Of a DNA stretch of 64,000 nucleotides, positions 46,975 to 55,008 are shown one piece after another. The notes below the pieces were generated by a model, which was not told where the DNA came from, made no database searches, and was given only the letters and a program-made list of their open reading frames with translations. The translations under genes and the position numbers were made by a program. The DNA lies in contig NZ_JACLQD010000005.1 of the NCBI RefSeq assembly GCF_014243445.1, forward strand, positions 186,001-250,000, in the 5' to 3' direction. This DNA comes from Paragemmobacter straminiformis (GTDB taxonomy: Bacteria; Pseudomonadota; Alphaproteobacteria; Rhodobacterales; Rhodobacteraceae). Each line of letters starts with the position of its first letter. Position 1 is the stretch's first letter.

Positions 46975-47739
46975 GTGGCGCTCAGCTTCCGGCAAAGCGA
47001 AATCCTCGAGCTTGCCCGCGCCGAGGGGCGCGTGGTGGTCGAGGACCTTGCCCAGCGCTTTGACGTGACCTTGCAGACCATCCGGCGCGATCTGACCGAA
47101 TTGGCCGATCTGGGCCATCTTGACCGTGTGCATGGCGGGGCGGTGCCCAAGACGGGTGTGGCGAACCTTGGCTATGAACAGCGGCGGCGCATGAACGAGG
47201 GGGCAAAGGCGGCCATCGCCCGCGCCTGCGCGGCGGCGATACCGGAAAACTGTTCGCTGATCATGAACCTTGGCACGACCACCGAGGCTGTCGCCTGCGA
47301 GTTGCTGGGGCATCGCAATATCACCGTGGTGACCAACAACATGAACGTCGCCAATACGCTGGCCGCCAATCCGGGATGCGAGATCATGGTGGCGGGGGGC
47401 GCGCTGCGGCGGTCGGACGGCGGGCTGGTGGGAGAGTTGACCACGCAGTTCTTCGAGCAGTTCAAGGTGGATTATGCGGTGATCGGGGCTTCGGCGCTTG
47501 ATCGGGACGGGGATCTGCTCGACTTCGATCTGGCCGAGGTGCGGGTGTCGAAGGCGATCATCCGGCAGGCACGCAAGGTGTTTCTGGTCTGCGACCATTC
47601 CAAGCTGGACCGCTCCGCCCCTGCGCGCCTCGCCTCGCTGTCCGAGATTACCGTGCTGTTCACCGACCAGCCCCTGCCGCAGGAGTTGGCGCGGAAATGC
47701 GCCGAATGGGGGACCGAGGTGGTCGTCGCCTCAGACTGA
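46975..47739 (+). CDS. glpR: DeoR-family glycerol regulon repressor GlpR
   Basis: 254 residues; GTG start at 46975 with AAAGGGA upstream. DeoR helix-turn-helix at residues 5-55 (RQSEILELARAEGRVVVEDLAQRFDVTLQTIRRDLTELADLG). The sugar-phosphate-sensing domain includes CSLIMNLGTTTEAVACELLG and GASALDRDGDLLDFDLAEVRVSKAII. It would repress glpD-S-T-P-Q-U-V-K until glycerol 3-phosphate is present, by binding the GCGAAAA-type sites between the divergent genes. Its stop overlaps the end of the convergent esterase gene by 9 bp. Confidence 0.93.
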   Translation: MALSFRQSEILELARAEGRVVVEDLAQRFDVTLQTIRRDLTELADLGHLDRVHGGAVPKTGVANLGYEQRRRMNEGAKAAIARACAAAIPENCSLIMNLGTTTEAVACELLGHRNITVVTNNMNVANTLAANPGCEIMVAGGALRRSDGGLVGELTTQFFEQFKVDYAVIGASALDRDGDLLDFDLAEVRVSKAIIRQARKVFLVCDHSKLDRSAPARLASLSEITVLFTDQPLPQELARKCAEWGTEVVVASD

Positions 47740-48339
47740 GGCGGGTTCCATCCAGCGGGCGAGAAGCGTCCGTGCGGCGGCAAGGCCCTGCGGTCCGGGG
47801 GCGTGGCCCACGCGATCCTCGAGGATGAGGTCGGCATCTGCGCCTGCGGCGGCAAGGGCTGCGCGGGCGGCCCGGGCCTCGGAGGCGGGGATGACGCTGT
47901 CTTGCAGGCCGTGGGCGATGAGGATCGGGCAGGCCGCCGGAGCAAGGGGCGGGGCCGAGGCGAGACGGCCGGAAAAGGCCACGAGCGCCCCCACCTGCCA
48001 GCGGCCCGTGGCCACGGCATCAAGCGCCATGATCGCCCCCTGGGAAAAGCCGATCAGGGCGACGCGGGCGGGGTCGGATATTCCATGCGCGGCCATCTGG
48101 GCACGCAGCGTTTCGTCGAAGGGCGCGCGGGCGGCTGCGATGCGGGCGGGGCGGTTTTCGGCCGTGACCCCGGCCACGCTGAACCATTGCCGCGCGGGGC
48201 CTGCGGGCGATGCGTCAAAGGCAAAGGGGGCATCGGGGGCGGCAAAGGCAAGGCCGGGCAGGGCCAGATGGTCGGCCATCCACGCGATCGAGGAGCCGTG
48301 CGCGCCGACGCCGTGCAGGAAGATGGCAAGATGGGTCAT
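47731..48339 (-). CDS. Alpha/beta-hydrolase (phospholipase/carboxylesterase family)
   Basis: A 202-residue alpha/beta hydrolase. Nucleophile elbow GFSQGA, oxyanion region LHGVGAHGSS, a catalytic Asp in GLQDSVIPASEA and His near the C-terminus (VGHAPGPQG). The family includes YpfH/carboxylesterase-type enzymes acting on small acyl or thio esters. The ATG at 48339 overlaps the stop of the GST gene by 4 nt (ATGA), so it is the last gene of the doxX operon. It may cleave a product of the GST or VOC enzymes. Confidence 0.85.
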   Translation of the reverse strand: MTHLAIFLHGVGAHGSSIAWMADHLALPGLAFAAPDAPFAFDASPAGPARQWFSVAGVTAENRPARIAAARAPFDETLRAQMAAHGISDPARVALIGFSQGAIMALDAVATGRWQVGALVAFSGRLASAPPLAPAACPILIAHGLQDSVIPASEARAARAALAAAGADADLILEDRVGHAPGPQGLAAARTLLARWMEPASV

Positions 48340-49280
48340 GTGGTGATCCAGTCGAGTTGCGGGCCAAGGGGAACGATGCCGTTCGGGTTCAGCGCCTTGA
48401 TCGAGTAGTAGCCGCGTTTGATGTGGTCGATGCTGACGGTCCCGGCCACGCCGTTCAGGCGGTAGACGCGGGCGACATAGGCCGAAAGCGCGGGGTAATC
48501 CGCGATGCGGCGCAGGTTGCATTTGAACAGGCCGTGATAGGCCGCGTCGAAGCGGGCGAGGGTCACGAAAGCGCGGATGTCGGTTTCGGTGAAGCGGTCG
48601 CCGTGCAGCCATTCGCGGCCATCCGACAGACGGGCTTCCAGCATGTCGAGCGTGGCAAAGACCTGCGCGAAGGCTTCGTCATAGGCGAGCTGGGTGGTGG
48701 CGAAGCCCGCGCGATAGACGCCGTTGTTGAGCGTGTGGTAGATCGCGTCGTTCAGCGTGTCGATGTCGGCGGCAAGGTCGGCAGGGTAAAGGTCGGGGCC
48801 GCTGGCAAGGGGGCCGAAGGCGGTGTTGAACATGCGCAGGATCTCGGCGCTTTCGTTGTTGACGATCTGGCCCGTGGCCTTGTCCCACAGCACCGGAACG
48901 GTGGCGCGGCCGTTCACGCGCGGGTCGGCCTTGGTGTAGATTTCGTGCATGAAGGCCGCGCCGTTGACCGGGTCTGCCCCTGCCGCGATGCGCCAGCCTT
49001 CGTCGGTCACCCCGGGTTCGGTGACGGTGACCGAAATCACGCTGTCCAGCCCCTTGAGCTTGCGTGCGATCAGCGTGCGGCTGGCCCAGGGGCAGATGAG
49101 TGCCACGTAAAGGTGGTAGCGCCCCGCTTCCGCCCTGAAGCCGCCCTTGCCCGTCGGGCCTGCGCTGCCGTCAGCGGTGATCCAGTTGCGGAAGGTCGAG
49201 GACTGGCGGACGAAGCCGCCCTTTTCGTCCTTGGCCTGAACGGGGTCCCATTTGGCGGTCCATTTTCCATCGACGAGCAT
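48336..49280 (-). CDS. Glutathionyl-hydroquinone reductase (Xi-class GST, YqjG/ECM4 type)
   Basis: 314 residues. Xi-class motif CPWASRTLIARKLKGL with the catalytic Cys in ICPWAS, VNNESAEILRMF, and a C-terminal domain with YYSIKALNPNGIVPLGP. These enzymes reduce glutathionyl-hydroquinones by a Cys-based mechanism, recycling quinone adducts. Its neighbours (DoxX, VOC) suit quinone or aromatic stress; E. coli yqjG also lies next to a DoxX gene (yqjF). Start ATG 49280 follows the VOC gene by 2 nt. Confidence 0.9.
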   Translation of the reverse strand: MLVDGKWTAKWDPVQAKDEKGGFVRQSSTFRNWITADGSAGPTGKGGFRAEAGRYHLYVALICPWASRTLIARKLKGLDSVISVTVTEPGVTDEGWRIAAGADPVNGAAFMHEIYTKADPRVNGRATVPVLWDKATGQIVNNESAEILRMFNTAFGPLASGPDLYPADLAADIDTLNDAIYHTLNNGVYRAGFATTQLAYDEAFAQVFATLDMLEARLSDGREWLHGDRFTETDIRAFVTLARFDAAYHGLFKCNLRRIADYPALSAYVARVYRLNGVAGTVSIDHIKRGYYSIKALNPNGIVPLGPQLDWITT

Positions 49281-49282
49281 GG

Positions 49283-50065
49283 TCAGTTCTTTCCGGTAAA
49301 TTCGATCTCGATGCCCCACGGGTCGGTCACGCGGGTTTGGGCGGGCAGGGTGTCGGCGCGAAGCGTGAAGCCGTTCAGGCCGGTTCCGCCCTCGCGTTTG
49401 CCGGCGCCACGGCTGTTCCAGATGTTGGCGCCGATGTGGTGGTGATAGCCGCCCGAGGCCATGAAGGCGGCGCCGGGGTAATGGGCCATCACCTCGAAGC
49501 CGAGGTCGCCTGTGTAGAAGGCTTCGGCATCGGCCACGTTGCCGACTTGCAGGTGGATATGGCCGACGGTGGTGCCGACGGGCGCGCCCTGCCACGGCGA
49601 TTTGGCCGAGGCGGCGAGGTCGTCGATATCGAGCGGGTCGGTGGACATCTTGATCTTGCCGTCCGCGCCGCGCCAGCTGGCACGGGGGCGGTCGGAGTAG
49701 ATTTCGATGCCGTTGCCTTCGGGATCGGCGAAGTAGATCGCTTCCGAGACGAGGTGATCAGAGGCGCCCTGCACCGGAAGGCGCGAGGACGAGGCATGGT
49801 GGACCCATGCGCCAAGGTCGGCGCGGCTGGGCAGAAGGAAGGCGGTGTGGAACAGCCCGGCCTCGCGCGGCGAGGATTTGCGGGCTGCGCGGTCGGCGGT
49901 CAGCTCGAGCAGGACGCGCGAGCCTGCGCCGAGGCGGGCCGTGGTGCCGTCGCCGCCCAGCTTTTCAAGGCCGATGGCGCGGGCGTAGAAGTCGCTGACC
50001 TTGGTCAGATCGTTCACGGTAAGCCGGACAGTGCCGATTTCAAGCGGGGCGGCGGCGGTGGACAT
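49283..50065 (-). CDS. VOC-superfamily protein, catechol 2,3-dioxygenase (CatE)-like
   Basis: 260 residues with two VOC (betaalphabetabetabeta) halves, about 8-125 and 150-255. First half LTVNDLTKVSDFYARAIGLEK with HTAFLLPS and IEIYSD; second half VGHIHLQVGNVADAEAFY with HHHIGANIW and IEIEF. The His/His/Glu pattern matches extradiol dioxygenases of the CatE/YwbC type or glyoxalase-like enzymes; substrate unknown. The ATG 50065 is used; the 21-residue longer frame is less likely. Second gene of the doxX operon, 31 bp after doxX. Confidence 0.85.
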   Translation of the reverse strand: MSTAAAPLEIGTVRLTVNDLTKVSDFYARAIGLEKLGGDGTTARLGAGSRVLLELTADRAARKSSPREAGLFHTAFLLPSRADLGAWVHHASSSRLPVQGASDHLVSEAIYFADPEGNGIEIYSDRPRASWRGADGKIKMSTDPLDIDDLAASAKSPWQGAPVGTTVGHIHLQVGNVADAEAFYTGDLGFEVMAHYPGAAFMASGGYHHHIGANIWNSRGAGKREGGTGLNGFTLRADTLPAQTRVTDPWGIEIEFTGKN

Positions 50066-50096
50066 GTGCGTATTCCTTGCGATGTGGCCAGTGGCC

Positions 50097-50516
50097 TCAG
50101 GATTTCGAGACAGAGTAGGCGCCGTCACCCAGCAGGGCCAGAGCCCAGAGGGTGATTGCCCAGAAGGCGGGGAATTCCCAGCCGCCGTTCGGGTTCGAGA
50201 AGAAGAAGCCGTTGGCGAAGTGGGGCGCGTAGATCGAGCCGAGCAGGATCACCGACAGGCCAAGCGCCACGAGGCGCGTCTTGAAGCCCGCGATCAGGGC
50301 GATGCCGCCGAGGAGTTCGGCCGCGATGACGAGATAGGCGAGGACGCCCGGCAGCCCGAGCGATTCGAAGAAGCCGACGGTGCCGGGAATGGTGAAGACG
50401 AAGATCTTGAGGCCGGCATGCAGAAGGAACCAGACGCCCGAGGTCACGCGCAGAAGCGTGGCGGCGAGGTCGGCATTGCTGGCGGCGGTGGCGGGGCGGG
50501 AAAGCGTGGCGGTCAT
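50097..50516 (-). CDS. DoxX-family membrane protein
   Basis: 139 residues with four membrane segments. LLRVTSGVWFLLHAGLKIFVF and AYLVIAAELLGGIALIAGF are DoxX/DUF417-type signatures, with the family's Gly-rich loop FESLGLPGVLAY. DoxX proteins take part in quinone or thiosulfate handling in other organisms, and E. coli YqjF is a similar protein linked to YqjG. First gene of the four-gene operon, 105 bp after the LysR gene. Confidence 0.85.
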   Translation of the reverse strand: MTATLSRPATAASNADLAATLLRVTSGVWFLLHAGLKIFVFTIPGTVGFFESLGLPGVLAYLVIAAELLGGIALIAGFKTRLVALGLSVILLGSIYAPHFANGFFFSNPNGGWEFPAFWAITLWALALLGDGAYSVSKS

Positions 50517-50621
50517 GGGAAGGACTCCGGTTGGTTTGTTTCGATGGGCTCTAGATGGCCCAATTCCGTTCCGGTTATAATCCATGATGTTGGCAGGATA
50601 TTCCTTCCCTATTGGAAGCAA

Positions 50622-51533
50622 TCAATGCGCCAAAGCCGCCCAGTCGGTGACGTTGCGGTAGCGGTCGGCCAGAAAGTCGACCAGCACGCGCACCTTGGCG
50701 GCAAGGTGCCGGCCGGGCGGGTAAAGGACGTAGATGCCGCCGAAATCCTCGGCATAGGCAGCCAGAAGCGCCCTTGTGCGCCCGGATTTGACGCTTGCTG
50801 CGGCGACGAAATCGGGGACGTTGGCGATGCCGAGGCCCATTTCGGCCGCGCGCAGGCAGGCTTCGGCGTTGGAATAGCGCAAACGGCCGCGCAACGGCAC
50901 CGAGAGCGGACCCTGGGGCGTTTCGAACCGCCATTGCAGCGGGTCGCGGAAGTTGGTGTCGATGATGCAGTCATGCGCGGTCAGGTCGCCGGGATGCTGC
51001 GGCGTGCCGCGCCGCGCGAGGTAGGCGGGCGAGGCGACGGGGACGGTGACCATGCCGCAGAGCTTGCGCGCGATCAGGCTGGAATCGACGGCGCGGCCCG
51101 CGCGGATCGCGGCGTCGAACCCTTCGTCGACAAGGTTCACCACGCGGTCGGTGAAGCTGACGTCGAGTTCGATTTCCGGATAGGCGGCGGCAAAGTCGTT
51201 CAGCGCGGGCACGAGCTGGACGATGCCGAAGGTGAGGGGGGCCGTGAGCTTCAGCCTGCCGCGCGGACTGGCGCTGCTGCTTTTCACCAGCGCGTCGAGG
51301 TTGTCGAATTCGTCGAGGATGCCGCGCAGGCGGTCGAAGTAGGCCTGACCCACCTCGGTCGCGGAAAGCGCGCGGGTGGTGCGGTTGAGCAGGCGCACGC
51401 CAAGGTCGGCTTCAAGTTTCGAGACGAGTTTGGAGGCCTGTCCCGACGAGGTGCCGATCCGGGCCGCCGCTGCGGCGAAACTGCCCGTCTCCATCACCGC
51501 GACGAACATGCGGTCGCAGTCGAGCCTGTCCAT
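50622..51533 (-). CDS. LysR-family transcriptional regulator
   Basis: 303 residues. The helix-turn-helix (about residues 18-37, SFAAAAARIGTSSGQASKLVS) and linker helix RLLNRTTRALSATEVGQAYF are clear; the effector domain (about 90-295) is the usual periplasmic-binding-like fold (GRLKLTAPLTFGIVQLVPAL). Same orientation as the doxX-VOC-GST-esterase genes, with a 105-bp gap, so it probably controls them and itself; the intergenic region should hold its T-N11-A box. Close relatives include aromatic/quinone-responsive regulators. Ligand unknown. Confidence 0.9.
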   Translation of the reverse strand: MDRLDCDRMFVAVMETGSFAAAAARIGTSSGQASKLVSKLEADLGVRLLNRTTRALSATEVGQAYFDRLRGILDEFDNLDALVKSSSASPRGRLKLTAPLTFGIVQLVPALNDFAAAYPEIELDVSFTDRVVNLVDEGFDAAIRAGRAVDSSLIARKLCGMVTVPVASPAYLARRGTPQHPGDLTAHDCIIDTNFRDPLQWRFETPQGPLSVPLRGRLRYSNAEACLRAAEMGLGIANVPDFVAAASVKSGRTRALLAAYAEDFGGIYVLYPPGRHLAAKVRVLVDFLADRYRNVTDWAALAH

Positions 51534-51596
51534 TGCTGTCGCCTCCGCAGGGATGGGGGCGATTTTCGCGCCTTTGCTTCCGTTTGGGAAGCGGAA

Positions 51597-51621
51597 AAGG
51601 GCCGGGGGTGACCCGGCCCTT
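51597..51621 (-). terminator. Terminator downstream of the haem-copper-like gene
   Basis: A 10-bp stem (aagggccggg / cccggccctt, loop ggtga). On the minus strand it runs into TTTT, 38 bp after the stop of the gene at 51660-52031, and 63 bp before the LysR start. Confidence 0.75.
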
Positions 51622-51659
51622 GTTGGATCTTGCCCTGTCGCGCCGCGCGGTGCCGCGGC

Positions 51660-52031
51660 TCAGGCGTTCTTGAACACGTTGATCGCCCAGCAGGCCACGC
51701 CCAGAAGGACGGTGACTTCGGCAATGGGGAAGATGATGCCGATGCCTTCGCCGACCATGCCGCTCATCAAGAGGAACAGGCCGACGAGCAGCACGAGGGC
51801 GCCGATCTGGTGCAGCCAGAAATGCGCCTTGGCAAGCGTGCCGCCCGCAAGCGCGGGGATGACGCGATAGGCGACCCCGAAGAGGGTCATCAGCGTGAAG
51901 CCGAGAAGGTTGATATGGGCATGCACGGGGGCAAGCGAATGGTCGCCCGATCCGCCCATGTAGCTGCCGAGGATGATGCCGACGAGAAGATAAAGGCTAC
52001 CGATGACGATGAAATTCCGAGAGATGTTCAT
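51660..52031 (-). CDS. Small haem-copper-oxidase subunit I-like membrane protein
   Basis: A 123-residue protein with four membrane segments. The phrase PVHAHINLLGFTLMTLFGVAY resembles a His-containing helix of cytochrome c oxidase subunit I/NnrS-like proteins, but the full set of haem and copper ligands is not present; only one clear H-x-H is seen. It is likely a stand-alone membrane protein, possibly of the 'cytochrome c oxidase subunit I-like' annotation common in Rhodobacteraceae. Role not known. It lies 105 bp after rimO on the same strand. Confidence 0.65.
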   Translation of the reverse strand: MNISRNFIVIGSLYLLVGIILGSYMGGSGDHSLAPVHAHINLLGFTLMTLFGVAYRVIPALAGGTLAKAHFWLHQIGALVLLVGLFLLMSGMVGEGIGIIFPIAEVTVLLGVACWAINVFKNA

Positions 52032-52136
52032 GTCCCTAGTCCCTGTTGACGGCGGATCAGCGCCCGCCTGTCCTCAATTATAACTAAAGGACATAGGAAT
52101 TCATCCGAATTCCAGTGGAACTCCACGAAAGGCAGG

Positions 52137-53516
52137 TCAGGCGCGGCGGCCCCAGAGGTCGTATTCGCCGGCCTCCTCGACCGTGACGGCTAGGATGTCG
52201 CCGGGGGCGAGGGTTTCGAAATCCTCGTCGATGTAGAGGTTGCCGTCGATCTCGGGCGCGTCGGCCATGGTGCGGCAGGTGGCGCCTTCGTCGTCGACCT
52301 CGTCCACGATGACTTGCAGGGTGCGGCCGACCTTGGCTTCGAGCTTGGCTTCGGAAATGGCTTGCGCCTTTTGCATGAACCGCTCCCAGCGCTCTTGCTT
52401 CAGTTCTTCGGGCACGTGGTCGGGCAGGGCGTTCGAGCGGGCTCCGGCGACGTTTTCGTATTTGAAGCAGCCGACACGGTCGAGTTGCGCTTCATCCAGC
52501 CAGTCGAGCAGGGTCTGGAATTCGGCCTCGGTCTCGCCGGGGTAGCCGACGATGAAGGTGGAGCGGAGCGTGATGTCGGGGCATTGGGCGCGCCATGCGG
52601 CGATTTCGTCCAGCGTCCGCGCGGCGGCGGCGGGGCGGGCCATGCGCTTGAGGGTATCGGGATGCGCGTGCTGGAAGGGGATGTCGAGATAGGGCAGCAC
52701 CAGCCCCTCGGCCATCAGCGGGATCAGGTCGCGCACATGGGGGTAGGGGTAGACGTAATGCAGGCGCACCCATGCGCCCAGCTTGCCCATCTCGCGCGCG
52801 AGGTCGGTGATATGGGCGCGCACCTCGCCGCCTTTCCAGGGCGACAGGTCGTGGCGGCGGTCAACGCCATAGGCCGAGGTGTCCTGGGAGATGACGAGAA
52901 GTTCGCGCACGCCCGCTTCGACCAGCTTTTCCGCCTCGCGCAATATCGCATGGGCCGGGCGGCTGACGAGTTTGCCGCGCATGTCGGGGATGATGCAGAA
53001 TTTGCAGGCGTGGTTGCAGCCTTCGGAGATCTTCAGATAGCTGTAGTGCCGCGGGGTGAGGGTGACACCCGTTGCCGGAAGCAGGTCGATGAACGGATCG
53101 GGCGCGGGCGGCACGGCGGCGTGGACCGCGTCGAGCACCGCCTCGTACTGGTGCGGTCCGGTGACGGCGAGCACCTTGGGATGCGCGCCGGTGATGTATT
53201 CGGGTTCGGCGCCAAGGCAGCCCGTGACGATGACGCGGCCGTTTTCCACCAGCGCCTCGCCGATGGCATCAAGGCTTTCGGCCTTTGCGCTGTCGAGAAA
53301 GCCGCAGGTGTTCACGATCACCGCATCGGCACCCTTGTAATCGGGGCTGATGGCATAGCCTTCGGCGCGCAGGCGGGTCAGGATGCGTTCGCTGTCGACG
53401 AGTGCCTTGGGGCAGCCCAGAGAGACCATGCCGATGGTCGGCTGGCCTGCGCGCCGCGTGTCGGGCACGAAAGCGCGGGCAAGGTCGGGGCGGAGGTTCG
53501 GCGGGTTGTCGGTCAT
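52137..53516 (-). CDS. rimO: Ribosomal protein S12 methylthiotransferase RimO
   Basis: 459 residues. A radical-SAM enzyme that adds a methylthio group to Asp of ribosomal protein S12. N-terminal UPF0004 domain with [18 protein letters not shown] (first cluster Cys), [13 protein letters not shown] and [10 protein letters not shown]; radical SAM motif CNHACKFC in [20 protein letters not shown]-terminal TRAM domain (about 390-459) ending LWGRRA. Length and order are standard. It stands alone on the minus strand between element D and the haem-copper-like gene. Confidence 0.96.
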   Translation of the reverse strand: MTDNPPNLRPDLARAFVPDTRRAGQPTIGMVSLGCPKALVDSERILTRLRAEGYAISPDYKGADAVIVNTCGFLDSAKAESLDAIGEALVENGRVIVTGCLGAEPEYITGAHPKVLAVTGPHQYEAVLDAVHAAVPPAPDPFIDLLPATGVTLTPRHYSYLKISEGCNHACKFCIIPDMRGKLVSRPAHAILREAEKLVEAGVRELLVISQDTSAYGVDRRHDLSPWKGGEVRAHITDLAREMGKLGAWVRLHYVYPYPHVRDLIPLMAEGLVLPYLDIPFQHAHPDTLKRMARPAAAARTLDEIAAWRAQCPDITLRSTFIVGYPGETEAEFQTLLDWLDEAQLDRVGCFKYENVAGARSNALPDHVPEELKQERWERFMQKAQAISEAKLEAKVGRTLQVIVDEVDDEGATCRTMADAPEIDGNLYIDEDFETLAPGDILAVTVEEAGEYDLWGRRA

Positions 53517-53586
53517 GGCGTGCCTTTAGCAAGGCGGGCGTCATAACGCAAAGGCCGCGCTTCGGAAAGAGCGGTGATCTGGCGGC

Positions 53587-53844
53587 GCGGCGTGCCGCCG
53601 CACGCCCCTTTGCGCTGACGCGCGCGAAGAGGGGGGCTTTGCGCCCCCCGCCGCAGTCCGCTGGCGCGGCCCGCGGTCCCCCCCGCAGGATATTTGGGCG
53701 AGTATGAAAGCGGCAGGGGCGTCCCTTTTCCTCTTGCCGCGAAATATCCTCGGGGGGTGAGCCGCCCTGCGGGGCGGCGAGGGGGGCAGACAGCCCCCCT
53801 GCCTTCGCGCGCGGCAGCGCTTTTGGCGTGCGGCGGCACGCCGC
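53587..53844. repeat. Nested inverted-repeat intergenic element, copy D, with extra outer arms
   Basis: The inner pair is 53679-53694 region (ccccccgcaggatattt, one base inserted relative to the others) and aaatatcctcgggggg (53742-53757). The next pair is ggggggctttgcgcccccc (53631-53649) and ggggggcagacagcccccc (53781-53799). Outside these lies a perfect 20-bp inverted repeat (53587-53606 and 53825-53844, gcggcgtgccgccgcacgcc), and the sequences between are also similar in inverted orientation. The whole 258 bp can fold back on itself. It fills the divergent gap between rimO and the hydroxyacid dehydrogenase (53517-53912). No ORF is present. Confidence 0.88.
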
Positions 53845-53912
53845 TCTGCCGGATTGGCGGTTGATGGCGGGCGGGCGGCACCGTAGCGTCCGGAAAAAGA
53901 GGAGTGTTCGCC

Positions 53913-54941
53913 GTGACCGATAGCCGCCCGCTGATCCTGTCTTGCCCGCTGCCGCGCAGTCTGGAGTTGATCTTCGCGCCCGATCGTCTTGCGGCGTTGC
54001 GCGCGGGCTACCGGATCGTCGAGACGACCGACGAGGACCTGCCCGGCCTGCCCGACGCGGTGCTGGCCGAGGCGCGCTACATCATCGGCCAGCCGCCGCT
54101 GGATATGGCCACGCTGGCGCGGCTTGCATCGCTGCGCTGCATCTTCAACGTGGAATCGAACCTGATCAACAACATGCCCTATGACGAGGTGTTCCGGCGG
54201 GGCATCCATGTCGTGACCACGGGGGCGGTCTTTGCACAGCCGGTGGCCGAGATCGGGCTTGGTTTTGCGCTGTCGCTGTTGCGCAACATCCACGGGGCGG
54301 ATGCCGATTTCCGTGCGGGGGCCGAGCTGTGGGGCGGGGATGGCAACGCTGCGGCGCGTTTGCTGACCGGGGCCGAGGTTGGGATCATCGGGTTCGGCGA
54401 TCTGGGCCGGGCGGTGGCGCGGGTGCTGACGGGCTTTGCCCCGCGCCTGCGGATCTATGACCCGTGGCTGCCCGCGTCGAAACTGCGCGATGCGGGGGCG
54501 CGGCCTTGCGGGTTGGACGAGGTGCTGTCGCAATCCGACGTGGTGTTCTGCACCGCCGCCGTGACCAGCGAGAACCGCAGTTTCCTTGGGGCCGAGGCTT
54601 TCGCCAGCATGCGCAAGGGGGCGGCTTTCCTGCTTTTGTCGCGGGCGGATGTGGTGGATTTCGCGGCGTTGATGGCGGCGGTCCGGTCGGGGCATATCCT
54701 TGCCGCGTCGGATGTCTTTCCCGAGGAGCCTTTGGCGGCGGACCATCCGGTCAGGTCGATTCCCGGTTTCCTGCTCTCGGCGCATCGGGCGGGGGCCCTT
54801 GACATCGCCTTCAAGCGGATGGGCGAGATGGTGCTGGAGGATCTGGCCCTGCTCGACCGCGACCTGCCGCCGATGGTGTGCAAGCGGGCCGAGCGCGAGA
54901 CCGTGGCGCGGTTCCGGTCGAAGCCCGTCACGCGCAACTGA
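53913..54941 (+). CDS. D-isomer-specific 2-hydroxyacid dehydrogenase
   Basis: 342 residues. NAD-binding domain (about 105-290) with IGFGDLGRAVARVL, catalytic-site elements DVFPEEPLAADHP (Glu) and the His in LLSAHRAGALDIAF. The usual Arg of the SRG motif appears as LLSRADVVDF, so it is present. Substrate unknown; it reduces 2-oxoacids or oxidises D-2-hydroxyacids. The GTG 53913 has GAGGAG-type sequence 9 nt upstream; the frame continues to GTG 53904. It is transcribed away from rimO. Confidence 0.85.
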   Translation: MTDSRPLILSCPLPRSLELIFAPDRLAALRAGYRIVETTDEDLPGLPDAVLAEARYIIGQPPLDMATLARLASLRCIFNVESNLINNMPYDEVFRRGIHVVTTGAVFAQPVAEIGLGFALSLLRNIHGADADFRAGAELWGGDGNAAARLLTGAEVGIIGFGDLGRAVARVLTGFAPRLRIYDPWLPASKLRDAGARPCGLDEVLSQSDVVFCTAAVTSENRSFLGAEAFASMRKGAAFLLLSRADVVDFAALMAAVRSGHILAASDVFPEEPLAADHPVRSIPGFLLSAHRAGALDIAFKRMGEMVLEDLALLDRDLPPMVCKRAERETVARFRSKPVTRN

Positions 54942-55008
54942 TGCGCTTGCCTGCGGCGGGGATGCGCGCCTAGGGTAACGCGGATGGGGCCTTGCCCCGT
55001 GGCGGGAG

